In this document: piece by piece, positions 25,995-36,075 of the stretch
How the letters are laid out: the number at the start of each line of letters is the position of its first letter
Position numbering within the stretch: position 1 is the first letter of the stretch
From: Colwellia sp. TT2012
GTDB taxonomy: Bacteria > Pseudomonadota > Gammaproteobacteria > Enterobacterales > Alteromonadaceae
Length of the DNA: 64,000 bases
Reading direction: 5' to 3'
Assembly (NCBI RefSeq): GCF_001440345.1
Contig: NZ_LJYX01000017.1
Span: forward strand, 682,001-746,000
Made by a program: the position numbers and the translations under genes
Notes under the pieces: generated by a model
Told to the model about the DNA's origin: nothing
What the model saw: only the letters and a program-made list of their open reading frames with translations
Database searches by the model: none

Positions 25995-26771
25995 ATGAGT
26001 GTTTTATTAGAGGTAAATGAAATAGCGAAATCGTATAAATTAAAAGGCTACTGGTATCATAAACGAGAGTTTAATGCCTTATCACCGGTATCGTTTACCA
26101 TTGAAGCAAAAAAGACTCTAGCAATTGTTGGCGAAAATGGTTCGGGTAAATCGACCTTAGCAAAGATATTAGTAGGGGCTGAACCCCCAAGCAAGGGTAA
26201 AATATACCTCAATGGTCAGTTACTACAAAACCAACGTTTTAAACAAAGATGCCAACAGATCCGGATGATATTTCAGGACTCTGGCACCACCTTAAACCCC
26301 AGTTTAACCATTCAAGAGCTACTCGACGAACCCTTGACACTAAATACTGATTTAGACGAAAAACAGCGGCGTCAGCTTATTCGTCTGACTTTACAAAAGG
26401 TTGGCCTACTGGGAGATCATATGAATTTTTATCCTCATATGTTTTCAGGCGGGCAAAAACAACGAATATCTCTCGCTCGAGCGATCATATTACAGCCACA
26501 GGTTATCATTCTAGATGAAGCCTTAGCCTCTTTAGATCCCTCACTACGATCACAAATGATTAACTTATTACTCGACTTACAACAACAGATGGGCTTAGCG
26601 TATATTTTAATTTCTCACAATTTGGGCATTGTTCGTCATTTCAGTGATGATGTACTAGTCATGTCCCATGGCAAGGTAGTTGAGTCAGGAAAAACCATTG
26701 AGATCATGCGTAATCCCCAACATAAAGTGACGCAAAAGCTGATGATGAGCCAGAATTTCCAAATAAAGTAA
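25995..26771 (+). CDS. sapF: Peptide ABC transporter ATPase SapF
   Basis: 258 residues. Walker A GENGSGKS, Q-loop RMIFQDSGTTLNP, an intact signature FSGGQKQRISLARAI, Walker B VIILDEALASLD and the switch ILISHN are present. It pairs with SapD, whose signature is degenerate, so the heterodimer probably has one consensus and one degenerate ATP site. It is the last gene of sapABCDF, ending about 90 bp before a strong bidirectional terminator. Confidence 0.94.
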   Translation: MSVLLEVNEIAKSYKLKGYWYHKREFNALSPVSFTIEAKKTLAIVGENGSGKSTLAKILVGAEPPSKGKIYLNGQLLQNQRFKQRCQQIRMIFQDSGTTLNPSLTIQELLDEPLTLNTDLDEKQRRQLIRLTLQKVGLLGDHMNFYPHMFSGGQKQRISLARAIILQPQVIILDEALASLDPSLRSQMINLLLDLQQQMGLAYILISHNLGIVRHFSDDVLVMSHGKVVESGKTIEIMRNPQHKVTQKLMMSQNFQIK

Positions 26772-26857
26772 ATATAGATAATGCGCTTAACTTAGTCACC
26801 TACTTCAATTCGCCAATACTTTAAGCAGATTAACTTCACTCACTAAATAAAACATAA

Positions 26858-26895
26858 TAAAAAGCCAATAGCAGAATACTGCTATTGGCTTTTTA
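26858..26895. terminator. Bidirectional terminator between sapF and ppiD
   Basis: A stem of about 15 bp (AAAGCCAATAGCAG / CTGCTATTGGCTTT, loop AATA) is flanked by As on the left and Ts on the right, so it can serve both convergent genes. Confidence 0.92.
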
Positions 26896-26935
26896 GTCAG
26901 CGTTCGTCACCTTCAGTCACTAACGGTGTTAGCTG

Positions 26936-28852
26936 TTAATAAACTGACACCTGTTCAGTCAGTTGTTTGCGAGTTATTTCAGCATCCACTTTTAACGAGT
27001 TAACAAAGCTTTGGTAAGCAGACTGTGCTAACTGAGACGTTTGTTGTTGTGCTAAATTCGGATTGGCCGCAGATTCACTGACATCAACACCCGTAACTTC
27101 AACTAAGGCAAGATCGCCATTACTTAAGGCTACCGTAGATGCTGAAACAACACCCTTGACTGGGTGCGGTAATACAAACGCAGCACGACTGATACTTTGA
27201 TCAATGACAGCGCTATAACGAGCAACTTTCTCTTTACTAACAAAGCTAGTATTAAGTGCGGTTAATCGAGTAGAAATATCAGTACCCGCCTTAAAGTCGG
27301 CCAATAAATCATCAACAGTTTGTTGAGTTTTCTTAGTAGCTTTTTGATTAACTAAAATATCTTTAATTTGCGCGGCCACTTCCGTTAAAGGCTTAATATT
27401 CGCAGCTTGGAAGGTATTGAGGCGTAGTACAAGGGCAACATCATCATTAACTTCAATAAGGTCAGAGTTCATATTGTCATGTAAAACCATGTCTGAAAAA
27501 GCGGCTTCAATAACGTTTACTTGATCAAAAGGAACACTATTACCACGACTTGATAACCAAGGAGATGTTTGAATGGCAACATTTACCTCGGCAGCAGCAT
27601 CTTCTAAGCTATCAGGAAATTCAAAACTAATACGCGCCATTTCTTGCTGTAAAGTAAAGAATGTATCTTGTGCTTGCTCGTTGCTTAATTTAAGTCGTAA
27701 TTCAGCTTGTACCTCAGAAAATTCTTGCACGGCTTCAGCTTTAAAGTCAGTTAACAGCAATATATGATAACCAAAACTAGTAGTAACCAGAGGACTCATA
27801 TCACCAACATTAATTAATGCTAATGCTGCTTGGTCGAAAGTTTCTTCCATCACACCGGGATCTAACCATTCTAAATCACCACCGTTTTCACCACTATAGC
27901 TATCATGAGAAACTTCTTTCGCTAATGCGGCAAAATCTTCACCTTGCTCAAGACGACTTAATACCGCTTGAGCTTGCTTTTTAGCAGCATCATCGTCAAC
28001 ATTGCCATCAGTGAATTCAATCAGAATATGAGAAATACGGCGCTGTTCTACTTCAGTAAAGCTAGCTAAATTCTCTTGGTAATACTTAGTTAACGCTTCA
28101 TCAGTAACATTAATGTCTTTAGCAATATCAGCAACATTTAGGCTGATATAGTCAACTTTAACCTGTTCTTTATTTTCAAACCGAGCTTGATTGGCTAAAT
28201 AGTAATTATTTACTTCTTCATCCGTTAATTCAATTGTCGCTTTAAACTGTTGTGCTGAAATGGTAGCAAAACGGATATCACGCGTTTGGTTTTGTAACGC
28301 CAATTGCAATTTTTCTTGGTAAGGTAAATTAAACTCTGTATTAACTAATGCTTGGCTTAATTGACGACGAGTCATTTCAACTCTTAAATAATCGCGGAAA
28401 TTAGATGATTGATAGAACCCAGCTTGGTTGATGATAGCTAGATAACGATTATTATCAAACACACCGTCAACTTGGAATTCAGGCATATTTCGAATAGTTT
28501 CTTTTAAACGCAAATCAGAAACACGAATAGCCAAGGCTTCGCTGTTTTGATCGATAAGCTTTTCGTTAATGAGGCTATCTAAAACGCCTTGACGAAAGTT
28601 AGCCATATAATTTTCATCATTAGATAAGGTATCAAACATGCCACCAAATTGTTGTTCCATGCGGCCACGCTGTGCTTGATAAGCTTTATTAAATGCTTGT
28701 AAGCTAATGGGTTCACCATTCACGGTAGCAACTGATGTATCAACTGAGTTGGTGTAACTGCCAACACCTGCGACAGCGAAGGTTAGGATAATCAAACCAA
28801 GAATAATTTTAGCAGTCAATCCCTGCGATTTTTCACGAATCTCTTCTAACAT
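26936..28852 (-). CDS. ppiD: Periplasmic folding chaperone / peptidyl-prolyl isomerase PpiD
   Basis: 638 residues. A short cytoplasmic N-terminus MLEEIREKSQG precedes a single transmembrane anchor (about 13-31), then a SurA-like N-terminal chaperone domain. A parvulin domain follows at about 265-365 (QRRISHILIEF, GGDLEWLDPGVMEETFDQAAL, FGYHILLL), and a C-terminal PpiD domain. It is anchored in the inner membrane facing the periplasm and assists newly translocated proteins at SecYEG. Gene order hupB-ppiD is as in E. coli. A perfect FNR-type palindrome lies 63 bp upstream. Confidence 0.94.
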   Translation of the reverse strand: MLEEIREKSQGLTAKIILGLIILTFAVAGVGSYTNSVDTSVATVNGEPISLQAFNKAYQAQRGRMEQQFGGMFDTLSNDENYMANFRQGVLDSLINEKLIDQNSEALAIRVSDLRLKETIRNMPEFQVDGVFDNNRYLAIINQAGFYQSSNFRDYLRVEMTRRQLSQALVNTEFNLPYQEKLQLALQNQTRDIRFATISAQQFKATIELTDEEVNNYYLANQARFENKEQVKVDYISLNVADIAKDINVTDEALTKYYQENLASFTEVEQRRISHILIEFTDGNVDDDAAKKQAQAVLSRLEQGEDFAALAKEVSHDSYSGENGGDLEWLDPGVMEETFDQAALALINVGDMSPLVTTSFGYHILLLTDFKAEAVQEFSEVQAELRLKLSNEQAQDTFFTLQQEMARISFEFPDSLEDAAAEVNVAIQTSPWLSSRGNSVPFDQVNVIEAAFSDMVLHDNMNSDLIEVNDDVALVLRLNTFQAANIKPLTEVAAQIKDILVNQKATKKTQQTVDDLLADFKAGTDISTRLTALNTSFVSKEKVARYSAVIDQSISRAAFVLPHPVKGVVSASTVALSNGDLALVEVTGVDVSESAANPNLAQQQTSQLAQSAYQSFVNSLKVDAEITRKQLTEQVSVY

Positions 28853-28914
28853 TTTTGTCTCTTTTTTTATGCCTAAAAAACTAGGCTTAGGTATATTTAT
28901 AGCAAGTAGATTAA

Positions 28915-28928
28915 TTGATATAAATCAA
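28915..28928. promoter_or_regulatory. FNR/CRP-family palindrome upstream of ppiD
   Basis: TTGATATAAATCAA is an exact match to the FNR (EtrA) consensus TTGAT-N4-ATCAA. It lies about 63-76 bp before the ppiD ATG and next to a minus-strand -10 candidate TATAAA at 28896-28901, where it would overlap the -35 region. Confidence 0.45.
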
Positions 28929-29028
28929 AGTTGCTCGCGATTTTAACAGATGAATAACATTGCTTGAAGCACAAAATTAATTAAATGCAAATTAATTAAA
29001 ATGTTTTTATTTTTATTCCGGGTATAAA

Positions 29029-29054
29029 GTAAAAAACCACCTAAAAGGTGGTTT
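29029..29054 (-). terminator. Intrinsic terminator after hupB
   Basis: Minus-strand stem AAACCACC-TTTTA-GGTGGTTT followed by further Ts (TTTAC), 35 bp beyond the hupB stop codon. Confidence 0.88.
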
Positions 29055-29088
29055 CTGATACGCGGTATAACTTAATCTAAATAGGTGA

Positions 29089-29361
29089 CTAGTTACATGC
29101 GTCTTTTAATGCTTTACCCGCTTTGAAAGATGGGATTTTTGCAGCAGCGATTTGGATAGTAGCACCCGTTTGAGGGTTGCGACCAGTACGTGCAGCACGG
29201 TCACGTACTGAGAAAGTACCAAAACCAACAAGAGCAACTTGCTCGCCGTCTTTTAACTCATCAGTTACAGCGCCAATAAATGAATCTAATGCACGACCCG
29301 CAGCAGCTTTTGAAATGTCTGCACCAGCAGCAATTTTCTCGATTAGTTGAGATTTATTCAC
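29089..29361 (-). CDS. hupB: DNA-binding protein HU-beta
   Basis: 90 residues, exactly the family length. It starts [19 protein letters not shown], and the DNA-binding arm reads [20 protein letters not shown] with the intercalating proline. Histone-like protein that bends and compacts DNA as a dimer. It is placed between lon and ppiD as in most gammaproteobacteria. A TATAAT hexamer (minus, 29384-29389) 23 bp before the start codon may be its -10 element, though the -35 is poor. Confidence 0.97.
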   Translation of the reverse strand: MNKSQLIEKIAAGADISKAAAGRALDSFIGAVTDELKDGEQVALVGFGTFSVRDRAARTGRNPQTGATIQIAAAKIPSFKAGKALKDACN

Positions 29362-29655
29362 AGTGTATACCCCTTCAATTGTTATTATACAACGCTATCC
29401 TTTTTATTAATGCAGTCAATTGAAATATGATTTCGATAGACTCCTTGAAGCGTTGAGTGTAGAAAATATTTTGCTCTCTAGTTCCCGTCAATTCATCTAT
29501 ATAACATAGCGAATAAGGGGTCTAGCGATATAAGCGTAGATAACTTACCATAGTTTCAGCGTTTGCAAAGGGAAAATTGCTATTTTGGGCAATTATTTTA
29601 ACTTTTCCGGTCTTTTTTGATATAAATCATCAAAAAAGACCAAGCATTGAACAAA

Positions 29656-32004
29656 TTACTTTTCCACTTTCCATTGTTCTACTGGGTGTTCAAGCGCTAA
29701 GGCAAATACCTCATCTATCCATTTTACTGGGTGAATAGACAATTCAGCTTTAACATTTTCCGGGATTTCTTCTAAATCACGTTCGTTTTCATGGGGTATA
29801 ATGACTGTTTTTATACCTCCGCGATGAGCTGCAAGTAACTTCTCTTTTAAACCACCAATGGCAAGAACTTCACCACGAAGGGTGATTTCGCCGGTCATGG
29901 CTACGTCTGCCCTTACTGGATTTCCGGTAAGGCTTGACACTAATGCCGTGCACATACCAACACCCGCACTTGGACCATCTTTTGGTGTTGCCCCTTCAGG
30001 TACATGAACATGGATATCACGTTTTTCGTAAAAATCCTCATTGATACGCAATTTCTTAGTACGACTTCGCACCACTGTCATAGCGGCTTGGATAGACTCT
30101 TGCATAACCTCACCCAAGGAACCGGTATAAGTCAACTTACCTTTACCTGGCACAGAGGCCGTTTCTATGGTCAGTAGCTCGCCGCCAACTTGAGTCCAAG
30201 CTAAACCCGTTACTAGGCCAACACGGTTCTTATCCTCGGCTTTGCCGTAGTCAAAGCGTTGCACACCTAAAAACTTATTAAGATTTTCTTGATTGATGGT
30301 GACTTTAGTTAACTTTTTATCAAGTAAAATTGCTTTCACCACTTTACGACATAATTTAGAAATTTCACGCTCTAAATTACGTACCCCTGCTTCACGGGTG
30401 TAATAGCGGATAATGCCAATAATAGCACTGTCATCAATGTCGATTTCTTTAGCTTTCAAGCCATTTCTCTCAATTTGCTTATTGAGTAAATGATTTTTAG
30501 CAATATTTAATTTTTCATCTTCGGTATAGCCGGACAATCGAATAACTTCCATACGGTCTAACAATGCCGCTGGAATATTCATACTATTTGATGTCGCAAC
30601 AAACATAACCTCAGACAAATCATAATCAACTTCTAAATAGTGATCATTAAACGTGGTGTTTTGTTCTGGATCTAACACTTCAAGTAAAGCAGAGGCAGGA
30701 TCACCACGCATATCAGAAGACATTTTATCTATTTCATCCAATAAGAAAAGAGGATTTTTCACACCTACTTTTGATATCTTCTGGATTAACTTACCTGGCA
30801 GCGAGCCAATATAAGTACGGCGATGACCTCGGATTTCAGCTTCATCACGAATGCCACCTAATGCCATGCGCACATATTTTCGCCCAGTGGCTTTAGCAAT
30901 GGATTGACCTAACGATGTTTTACCAACACCAGGAGGTCCAACTAAGCAGAGAATAGGACCTTTTAACTGGCTTACACGTTGTTGTACGGCTAAGTACTCT
31001 AAAATATGCTCTTTAACCTTATCTAAGCCAAAATGATCTTTATCAAGTACTTCTTCGGCAACAGTAAGATTACGCTTTAATTTACTGCGTTTTGTCCAAG
31101 GTACATTGATCATACAGTCAATATAACTCCTCACCACAGTTGCTTCTGCTGACATAGGCGACATCATTTTCAACTTTTGCAGCTCAGCTATAGTTTTTTC
31201 TTTCGCTTCACTCGGCATTTTCGCCTTCTCTATACGCTTAGCCATTTGTTCAAGCTCATCAGGAGTATCATCGCCCTCATTTAACTCTTTTTGAATGGCT
31301 TTCATTTGCTCATTCAAGTAATAATCACGCTGACTTTTTTCCATTTGCTTTTTAACACGGGTACGAATTTTCTTTTCAATTTGCAGTAAGTCGATCTCCC
31401 CTTCCATCAATGCCATCAGATGCTCTAATCGAACATTAACATCAATAATTTCTAAAACCTTTTGTTTGTCAGCCAGTTTAAGAGGCATATGCGCGGCCAT
31501 AGTATCGGCAAGTTGTTCAGGGTCATCAATGCCTGATACCGAAGTGAGCACTTCCGGTGGGATTTTTTTATTAAGCTTTACATAACCTTCAAATTGAGAA
31601 ATTGCTGAGCGGACTAATACTTCAATATCGTCACCCAGATCTGTATTTGGCTTAATATATTCAATTTCTGCGCTAAAATACTCATCCGTTTCAATGAATT
31701 TCTTTATTTTTGCGCGCTGAGAACCTTCTACCAGAACTTTTACCGTACCGTCGGGTAACTTTAACATTTGTAAAATGGTCGCTACTGTCCCTGTGCTGTA
31801 TACATCTTCCGCTTTAGGGTCATCTATTGCGGCATCTTTTTGTGCAACAAGAAATACTTGTTTATCCTGCTCCATGGCTAAATCTAAACAACGGATGGAT
31901 TTTTCACGACCGACAAAAAGGGGGATAACCATTTGAGGGTAAACAACCACATCTCTTAAGGCTAAAACGGGGATCTCAACGACACCAGATAATTCTTTAC
32001 TCAT
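29656..32004 (-). CDS. lon: ATP-dependent protease La (Lon)
   Basis: 782 residues. The N-terminal substrate-binding domain begins at [26 protein letters not shown]. The AAA+ domain has Walker [10 protein letters not shown] near 356. The protease domain has the Ser/Lys dyad at about Ser679 ([11 protein letters not shown]) and Lys722 ([14 protein letters not shown]), numbers that agree with E. coli Lon. It degrades misfolded and regulatory proteins in the cytoplasm. A sigma-32-type promoter lies upstream and a terminator separates it from clpX. Heat-shock control is therefore supported by sequence. Confidence 0.97.
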   Translation of the reverse strand: MSKELSGVVEIPVLALRDVVVYPQMVIPLFVGREKSIRCLDLAMEQDKQVFLVAQKDAAIDDPKAEDVYSTGTVATILQMLKLPDGTVKVLVEGSQRAKIKKFIETDEYFSAEIEYIKPNTDLGDDIEVLVRSAISQFEGYVKLNKKIPPEVLTSVSGIDDPEQLADTMAAHMPLKLADKQKVLEIIDVNVRLEHLMALMEGEIDLLQIEKKIRTRVKKQMEKSQRDYYLNEQMKAIQKELNEGDDTPDELEQMAKRIEKAKMPSEAKEKTIAELQKLKMMSPMSAEATVVRSYIDCMINVPWTKRSKLKRNLTVAEEVLDKDHFGLDKVKEHILEYLAVQQRVSQLKGPILCLVGPPGVGKTSLGQSIAKATGRKYVRMALGGIRDEAEIRGHRRTYIGSLPGKLIQKISKVGVKNPLFLLDEIDKMSSDMRGDPASALLEVLDPEQNTTFNDHYLEVDYDLSEVMFVATSNSMNIPAALLDRMEVIRLSGYTEDEKLNIAKNHLLNKQIERNGLKAKEIDIDDSAIIGIIRYYTREAGVRNLEREISKLCRKVVKAILLDKKLTKVTINQENLNKFLGVQRFDYGKAEDKNRVGLVTGLAWTQVGGELLTIETASVPGKGKLTYTGSLGEVMQESIQAAMTVVRSRTKKLRINEDFYEKRDIHVHVPEGATPKDGPSAGVGMCTALVSSLTGNPVRADVAMTGEITLRGEVLAIGGLKEKLLAAHRGGIKTVIIPHENERDLEEIPENVKAELSIHPVKWIDEVFALALEHPVEQWKVEK

Positions 32005-32071
32005 TGGTTACTCTTCTTGGGAATTGTTTTAATTGATATAAAATTAATATAAAAATAAAGCTATAGAAACT

Positions 32072-32099
32072 ATATGGGGCTAGGCTGTTAACTTTCAAC
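32072..32099 (-). promoter_or_regulatory. Sigma-32 heat-shock promoter of lon
   Basis: Minus-strand GTTGAAA, a 13-bp spacer, then CCCCATAT. This closely matches the sigma-32 consensus (CTTGAAA, 13-15 bp, CCCCATNT). The leader would be about 60 nt. Confidence 0.82.
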
Positions 32100-32148
32100 A
32101 AAAGATAAAAAATAATAGCCAAACTCACTTGTTTTAAGCGATAAGATC

Positions 32149-32207
32149 AAAAAATCCTCAACAAGTAAGTAATTATAAAAGGTAATAATTATATACTTGT
32201 TGAGGAT
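32149..32207 (-). terminator. Long-stem intrinsic terminator after clpX
   Basis: Inverted repeat of 23 bp with one two-base mismatch and an 8-nt loop (arms 32154-32176 and 32185-32207, starting ATCCTCAACAAGTA). On the minus strand it is followed by a T run. It lies 39 bp past the clpX stop and upstream of the lon heat-shock promoter. Confidence 0.82.
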
Positions 32208-32245
32208 AATATATTTTCTGTTAAGCGAGATAACAGTGCTAAAAA

Positions 32246-33520
32246 TTATTTAGCCGCAACTTTCTCTTTCTTACTGTCATAAATAACAATAGGCTGACTT
32301 TCACCATTGATGGCCTTCTCATCGACCACAATTTTACTGACATTATCCATTGATGGTAATTCATACATGGTATCGAGTAAAACGGCTTCAACAATTGAAC
32401 GTAAACCACGAGCACCCGTCTTCCTGGCCATGGCTCTACGAGCTATGGCATGCAGAGCATCTTCTCTAAACTCTAGCTCAACATTTTCCATTTCAAATAA
32501 GGCAGTAAACTGCTTAGTTAAAGCATTTTTAGGCTCTTTCAGTATTTGAATAAGGGCTTCTTCATCCAGTTCACGTAATGTAGCTAACACAGGTAGACGT
32601 CCAATAAATTCAGGAATTAAACCATATTTAACCAAATCTTCCGGTTCAACTTCAGCTAAACGATCCGTTAAAGATTTTTCCTGATCTTTACCACGCACAT
32701 CAGCGCCAAAACCAATCCCCGTACCTGTATGACAACGTTGTTCAATCACTTTATCTAAACCAGAAAACGCGCCACCACAAATAAAGAGGATCTTGGAGGT
32801 ATCAACTTGTAAAAACTCTTGCTGCGGATGCTTACGCCCACCTTGCGGTGGAACGGAGGCAATCGTTCCTTCAATAAGCTTTAATAAGGCTTGCTGTACA
32901 CCTTCACCTGAAACATCACGGGTTATAGACGGGTTATCTGATTTACGTGAAATTTTATCAATTTCATCAATGTAAACAATACCACGCTGTGCTTTTTCCA
33001 CATCGTAATCACATTTTTGCAATAACTTTTGGATAATATTTTCAACATCTTCACCCACATAACCAGCTTCGGTTAACGTGGTTGCATCTGCCATAGTAAA
33101 TGGCACATCCAGTAATCGAGCCAGGGTTTGTGCTAATAACGTTTTACCACTACCCGTTGGTCCAATAAGTAAAATGTTACTTTTACCCAGCTCAACACCA
33201 TTATGATTATCACCTTTACGCAGACGTTTATAGTGATTATAAACGGCTACCGCTAATACTTTTTTCGCGTGATCTTGACCAATAACATACTCATCAAGCT
33301 TTTCTCGGATTTCCATAGGAGAAGGTAATGCCTCCTTACTTTCTTTTGGCGAAATTTCAGAAATTTCTTCGCGAATAATGTCATTACACAGTTCTACACA
33401 TTCATCACAAACAAAGACTGATGGACCAGCAATTAATTTACGTACTTCATGTTGGCTTTTGCCACAAAATGAACAGTAAAGTAATTTACCATTATCGCCA
33501 CCACTTTTAATATCGGTCAT
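32246..33520 (-). CDS. clpX: ClpXP protease ATP-binding subunit ClpX
   Basis: 424 residues. The N-terminal C4 zinc finger (CSFCGK, then CDECVELC) is followed by the AAA+ module with Walker A GPTGSGKT near residue 118. Also present are the pore loop GYVGEDVEN, the RKH loop (GGRKHPQQ), and the IGF loop ([10 protein letters not shown]) that docks on ClpP. It unfolds tagged substrates and feeds them to ClpP. It lies 75 bp downstream of clpP, with which it is likely co-transcribed. Confidence 0.97.
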   Translation of the reverse strand: MTDIKSGGDNGKLLYCSFCGKSQHEVRKLIAGPSVFVCDECVELCNDIIREEISEISPKESKEALPSPMEIREKLDEYVIGQDHAKKVLAVAVYNHYKRLRKGDNHNGVELGKSNILLIGPTGSGKTLLAQTLARLLDVPFTMADATTLTEAGYVGEDVENIIQKLLQKCDYDVEKAQRGIVYIDEIDKISRKSDNPSITRDVSGEGVQQALLKLIEGTIASVPPQGGRKHPQQEFLQVDTSKILFICGGAFSGLDKVIEQRCHTGTGIGFGADVRGKDQEKSLTDRLAEVEPEDLVKYGLIPEFIGRLPVLATLRELDEEALIQILKEPKNALTKQFTALFEMENVELEFREDALHAIARRAMARKTGARGLRSIVEAVLLDTMYELPSMDNVSKIVVDEKAINGESQPIVIYDSKKEKVAAK

Positions 33521-33595
33521 GCCCTACCTCTAAACTTATAATACTAATAAATCCATTTATTTCTCGATCTACACTGCTAAGTATACACCGAAATC

Positions 33596-34258
33596 TTATT
33601 TATCATCACGTTGTTCTAATATAGAGTCAACTAATCCATATTCAACCGCAGCTTCAGCACTTAAAAAATTATCTCTGTCGGTATCTTGAGAAACTTGTTC
33701 TAACGTCTGGCCAGTATGTTCAGCCATTAATCTGTTAAGTTTATCTTTTATGTATAAAATTTCTTTAGCATGAATTTCAATATCTGATGCTTGCCCTTGG
33801 AAACCACCTAAAGGTTGATGAATCATCACCCGGGCGTTTGGCAAACAGTATCGTTTGCCTTTCTCACCACCGGATAATAGAAAAGCGCCCATACTTGCCG
33901 CTTGACCAATACAGACAGTACTGACATTCGACTTGATAAATTTCATCGTGTCATAAATTGCCAGACCTGCAGTGACTGAACCACCGGGTGAATTTATATA
34001 AAGAAAAATATCTTTATCTGGGCTTTCAGACTCCAAGTATAATAACTGCGCAATAATCAGGTTAGCCATATGATCTTCAATTGGGCCACAAAGGAAGATT
34101 ACCCGTTCTTTTAACAGCCTTGAGTATATATCATATGAACGTTCACCTTTAGGGGTTTGCTCTACAACCATAGGCACTAATGTGCTTTCGATACCTGTAG
34201 TACTGCTTTGTGATGAAATCTGAAATGAACTTTGTGATGTAATTTGAGAATTAAACAA
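33596..34258 (-). CDS. clpP: ClpP protease subunit, probable TTG start
   Basis: I choose the TTG start giving 220 residues (beginning FNSQITSQS after the initiator). AAGGGAAGG sits seven bases before it. A near-consensus promoter upstream would start transcription at about 34309, leaving the ATG at 34312 off or at the very edge of the transcript. The serine protease core is intact: Ser near 121 in [11 protein letters not shown], His in MIHQPLGG, Asp downstream. The conserved part starts at [22 protein letters not shown]; the serine-rich stretch before it ([10 protein letters not shown]) is a propeptide-like extension. It forms the tetradecameric chamber used by ClpX. Confidence 0.93.
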   Translation of the reverse strand: MFNSQITSQSSFQISSQSSTTGIESTLVPMVVEQTPKGERSYDIYSRLLKERVIFLCGPIEDHMANLIIAQLLYLESESPDKDIFLYINSPGGSVTAGLAIYDTMKFIKSNVSTVCIGQAASMGAFLLSGGEKGKRYCLPNARVMIHQPLGGFQGQASDIEIHAKEILYIKDKLNRLMAEHTGQTLEQVSQDTDRDNFLSAEAAVEYGLVDSILEQRDDK

Positions 34259-34315
34259 GAGTATACCTTCCCTTAATGAATATAATGGCCCGTATGTTGC
34301 CATACAAGCCATTAA

Positions 34316-34344
34316 ATTTAAGCGATTGCTGAGTCTATTGTCAA
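34316..34344 (-). promoter_or_regulatory. Sigma-70 promoter of clpP
   Basis: Minus-strand TTGACA (perfect -35), 17-bp spacer, TTAAAT. It lies between tig and clpP. The expected start of transcription is near 34309, which constrains the clpP start codon. Confidence 0.62.
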
Positions 34345-34379
34345 TGCAAAACTGCGATAAACTTCAGCTTTACTTAATA

Positions 34380-35687
34380 TTATTTAGCTTCTGGGTTCAT
34401 TATCTCATTGAAGCTTGATTTTTTATCAGCAACATTAGCTTTTTCAACTAAAAGCTCAACGGCTTGCTCTTCTAAAGCAACATTTTGCATTTGCTGCATC
34501 AGTTCTTTATTCTTAGCATAATACTCAACAACTTCTTTAGGGTCTTCGTAAGCTGAGGCCGCAGATGTAATTAGTTCATTTACTTTAGTTTCATCAACTT
34601 TAAGTTCATTTACTTTAATGACTTCACCTAAAAGTAAACCGATTTTAACGCGACGTTCTGCTTGCTCTGTAAACATTTCTGCAGGAAGTTGTGGCAGGTT
34701 TTTAGGGTCCATTTTTCCTTGGAAACGTTGCATCGCTTGTTGACGTAGAACATCTACTTCTTGAGTGACAAGTGCTGCTGGTAAATCAACGTCATGTCCG
34801 GCTAATAAACCATCAAGTACTTGTGTTTTAACTTTCGCTTTAACGGCTTGTGTTAATTCACGTGTCATATTTTTTCTTACTTCAACACGTAAAGCTTCAA
34901 CACCACCATCTTCAATACCGAAAAGCTTTGCAAAGGCTTCATCGATTTCTGGCAGCTCTGGAGCTTCAGTTTTATGAACAACAATATCAAACTCTGCATC
35001 TTTACCTTTAAGGTTTTCTGCATGATAATCTTCAGGGAAAGTGACCTTGATAGTTTTTTCATCACCGGCTTTCATGCCCGTAACTTCTTTTTCAAAACCA
35101 GGGATCATACGACCAGCGCCAAGTTCTAATTCAAAACCTTCAGCTTTACCGCCGTCAAAGTCTTCACCGTCGACACGACCAGTAAAATCAAGTGTTAACT
35201 TATCGCCCATTTTGGTATTACGATTGTTTTCTTTCCATGTTTGGTGTTGCTTTTGCAGCGTAACAAACATTTCATCTAAATCAGTATCAGTCACTTCCAC
35301 TTGTGGACGCTCGATAGTAATTTTATCTAAATCTTTTAATTCAACTTCAGGATATATTTCAAACGTTGCTTCAAACTCGAATGCCTTACCATCTTCATTG
35401 CTTTTAGCAACAAATGAAGGACGACCTGCTGGATTGATTTTTTCTGCAACAATAGCATCAACAAAATTACGCTGCATTATTTCACCAGCAACTTCTTGAC
35501 GTACTGATTTACCGAAGCGTTTTTGAATAACTGACGCTGGCACTTTACCTGGACGGAAACCGTTAATACGCTGTGTTTTACTCATTTGACGAAGACGATT
35601 CTTAACTTCTACATCTACTTTTTCGGCCGGAACAGAAATAGTCAGACGACGTTCCAAACCTTGGGTAGTCTCAACTGAAACTTGCAT
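34380..35687 (-). CDS. tig: Trigger factor
   Basis: 435 residues. The N-terminal ribosome-binding domain carries the signature [17 protein letters not shown]. The FKBP-type isomerase domain is at about 160-245 ([29 protein letters not shown]), and the C-terminal helical arms complete the chaperone. It is bound at the polypeptide exit tunnel and folds nascent chains. It is first in the tig-clpP-clpX-lon-hupB-ppiD block. A strong promoter and a 19-bp palindrome lie upstream. Confidence 0.97.
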   Translation of the reverse strand: MQVSVETTQGLERRLTISVPAEKVDVEVKNRLRQMSKTQRINGFRPGKVPASVIQKRFGKSVRQEVAGEIMQRNFVDAIVAEKINPAGRPSFVAKSNEDGKAFEFEATFEIYPEVELKDLDKITIERPQVEVTDTDLDEMFVTLQKQHQTWKENNRNTKMGDKLTLDFTGRVDGEDFDGGKAEGFELELGAGRMIPGFEKEVTGMKAGDEKTIKVTFPEDYHAENLKGKDAEFDIVVHKTEAPELPEIDEAFAKLFGIEDGGVEALRVEVRKNMTRELTQAVKAKVKTQVLDGLLAGHDVDLPAALVTQEVDVLRQQAMQRFQGKMDPKNLPQLPAEMFTEQAERRVKIGLLLGEVIKVNELKVDETKVNELITSAASAYEDPKEVVEYYAKNKELMQQMQNVALEEQAVELLVEKANVADKKSSFNEIMNPEAK

Positions 35688-35748
35688 TTAAATACCTCAA
35701 AAACTTAGCGTATAACGCTTTTTTACGCACCAATTAATAGTCTACATC

Positions 35749-35767
35749 TTTGGTAATTATTACCAAA
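35749..35767. promoter_or_regulatory. Perfect palindrome in the tig leader
   Basis: TTTGGTAATTATTACCAAA has two perfect 9-bp arms around one base, 62-80 bp before the tig ATG and 43-61 bp after its -10 box. It could be a dimeric repressor site or an RNA hairpin. No specific regulator is assigned; the shape resembles GntR-class operators. Confidence 0.4.
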
Positions 35768-35809
35768 TTTGTGACAAAATGATGCCCTGTTACAAAAATA
35801 TGACGCTAA

Positions 35810-35838
35810 ATTATAGCTAGAGCAAAATAAAGTTGCAA
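35810..35838 (-). promoter_or_regulatory. Sigma-70 promoter of tig
   Basis: Minus-strand TTGCAA, 17-bp spacer, TATAAT (perfect -10). The predicted leader is about 115 nt. Confidence 0.7.
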
Positions 35839-35951
35839 GGTGTAAGTTTTAACCATTAAATAAATCATCCTCATTCCTCGATAATTAGCTAACATTTTTA
35901 TAAATTAGCACCTACCAATAAGCATGATTTTATCAGCTCAACGCAAGGTAT

Positions 35952-36075
35952 ATACCCGTTACCAATTAAAGTGCAGGATTTCAGTGGCAATTAAAATGGC
36001 TTTAGGCAGGGAAATAATTAAAGCATAGTCACTTCTATGGTTTGATTATTTAACGCGGTATAAAGTCATTTTAAC
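35952..36075. repeat. Probable remnant of a dispersed intergenic repeat
   Basis: The segment opens with TATACCCGTTACCAATTAA, comparable in style to the TATACCC ends of the MITE-like element near 11.2 kb. It contains short internal complementarities such as GCTTTA/TAAAGC. No matching right-hand terminal repeat is found in the window, so it may be a truncated copy. Family membership is inferred, not shown. Confidence 0.3.

Noticed and set aside
29609-29641. 13-bp inverted repeat downstream of lon, considered as terminator
   Set aside because: The T run lies inside the stem and no T tail follows on the minus strand; it may end lon transcription in another way, but it is not a standard intrinsic terminator.
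34259-34312. Upstream ATG starts for clpP
   Set aside because: The promoter TTGACA-N17-TTAAAT would start transcription at or beyond them and they lack ribosome-binding sites; the TTG at 34258 has a strong one.
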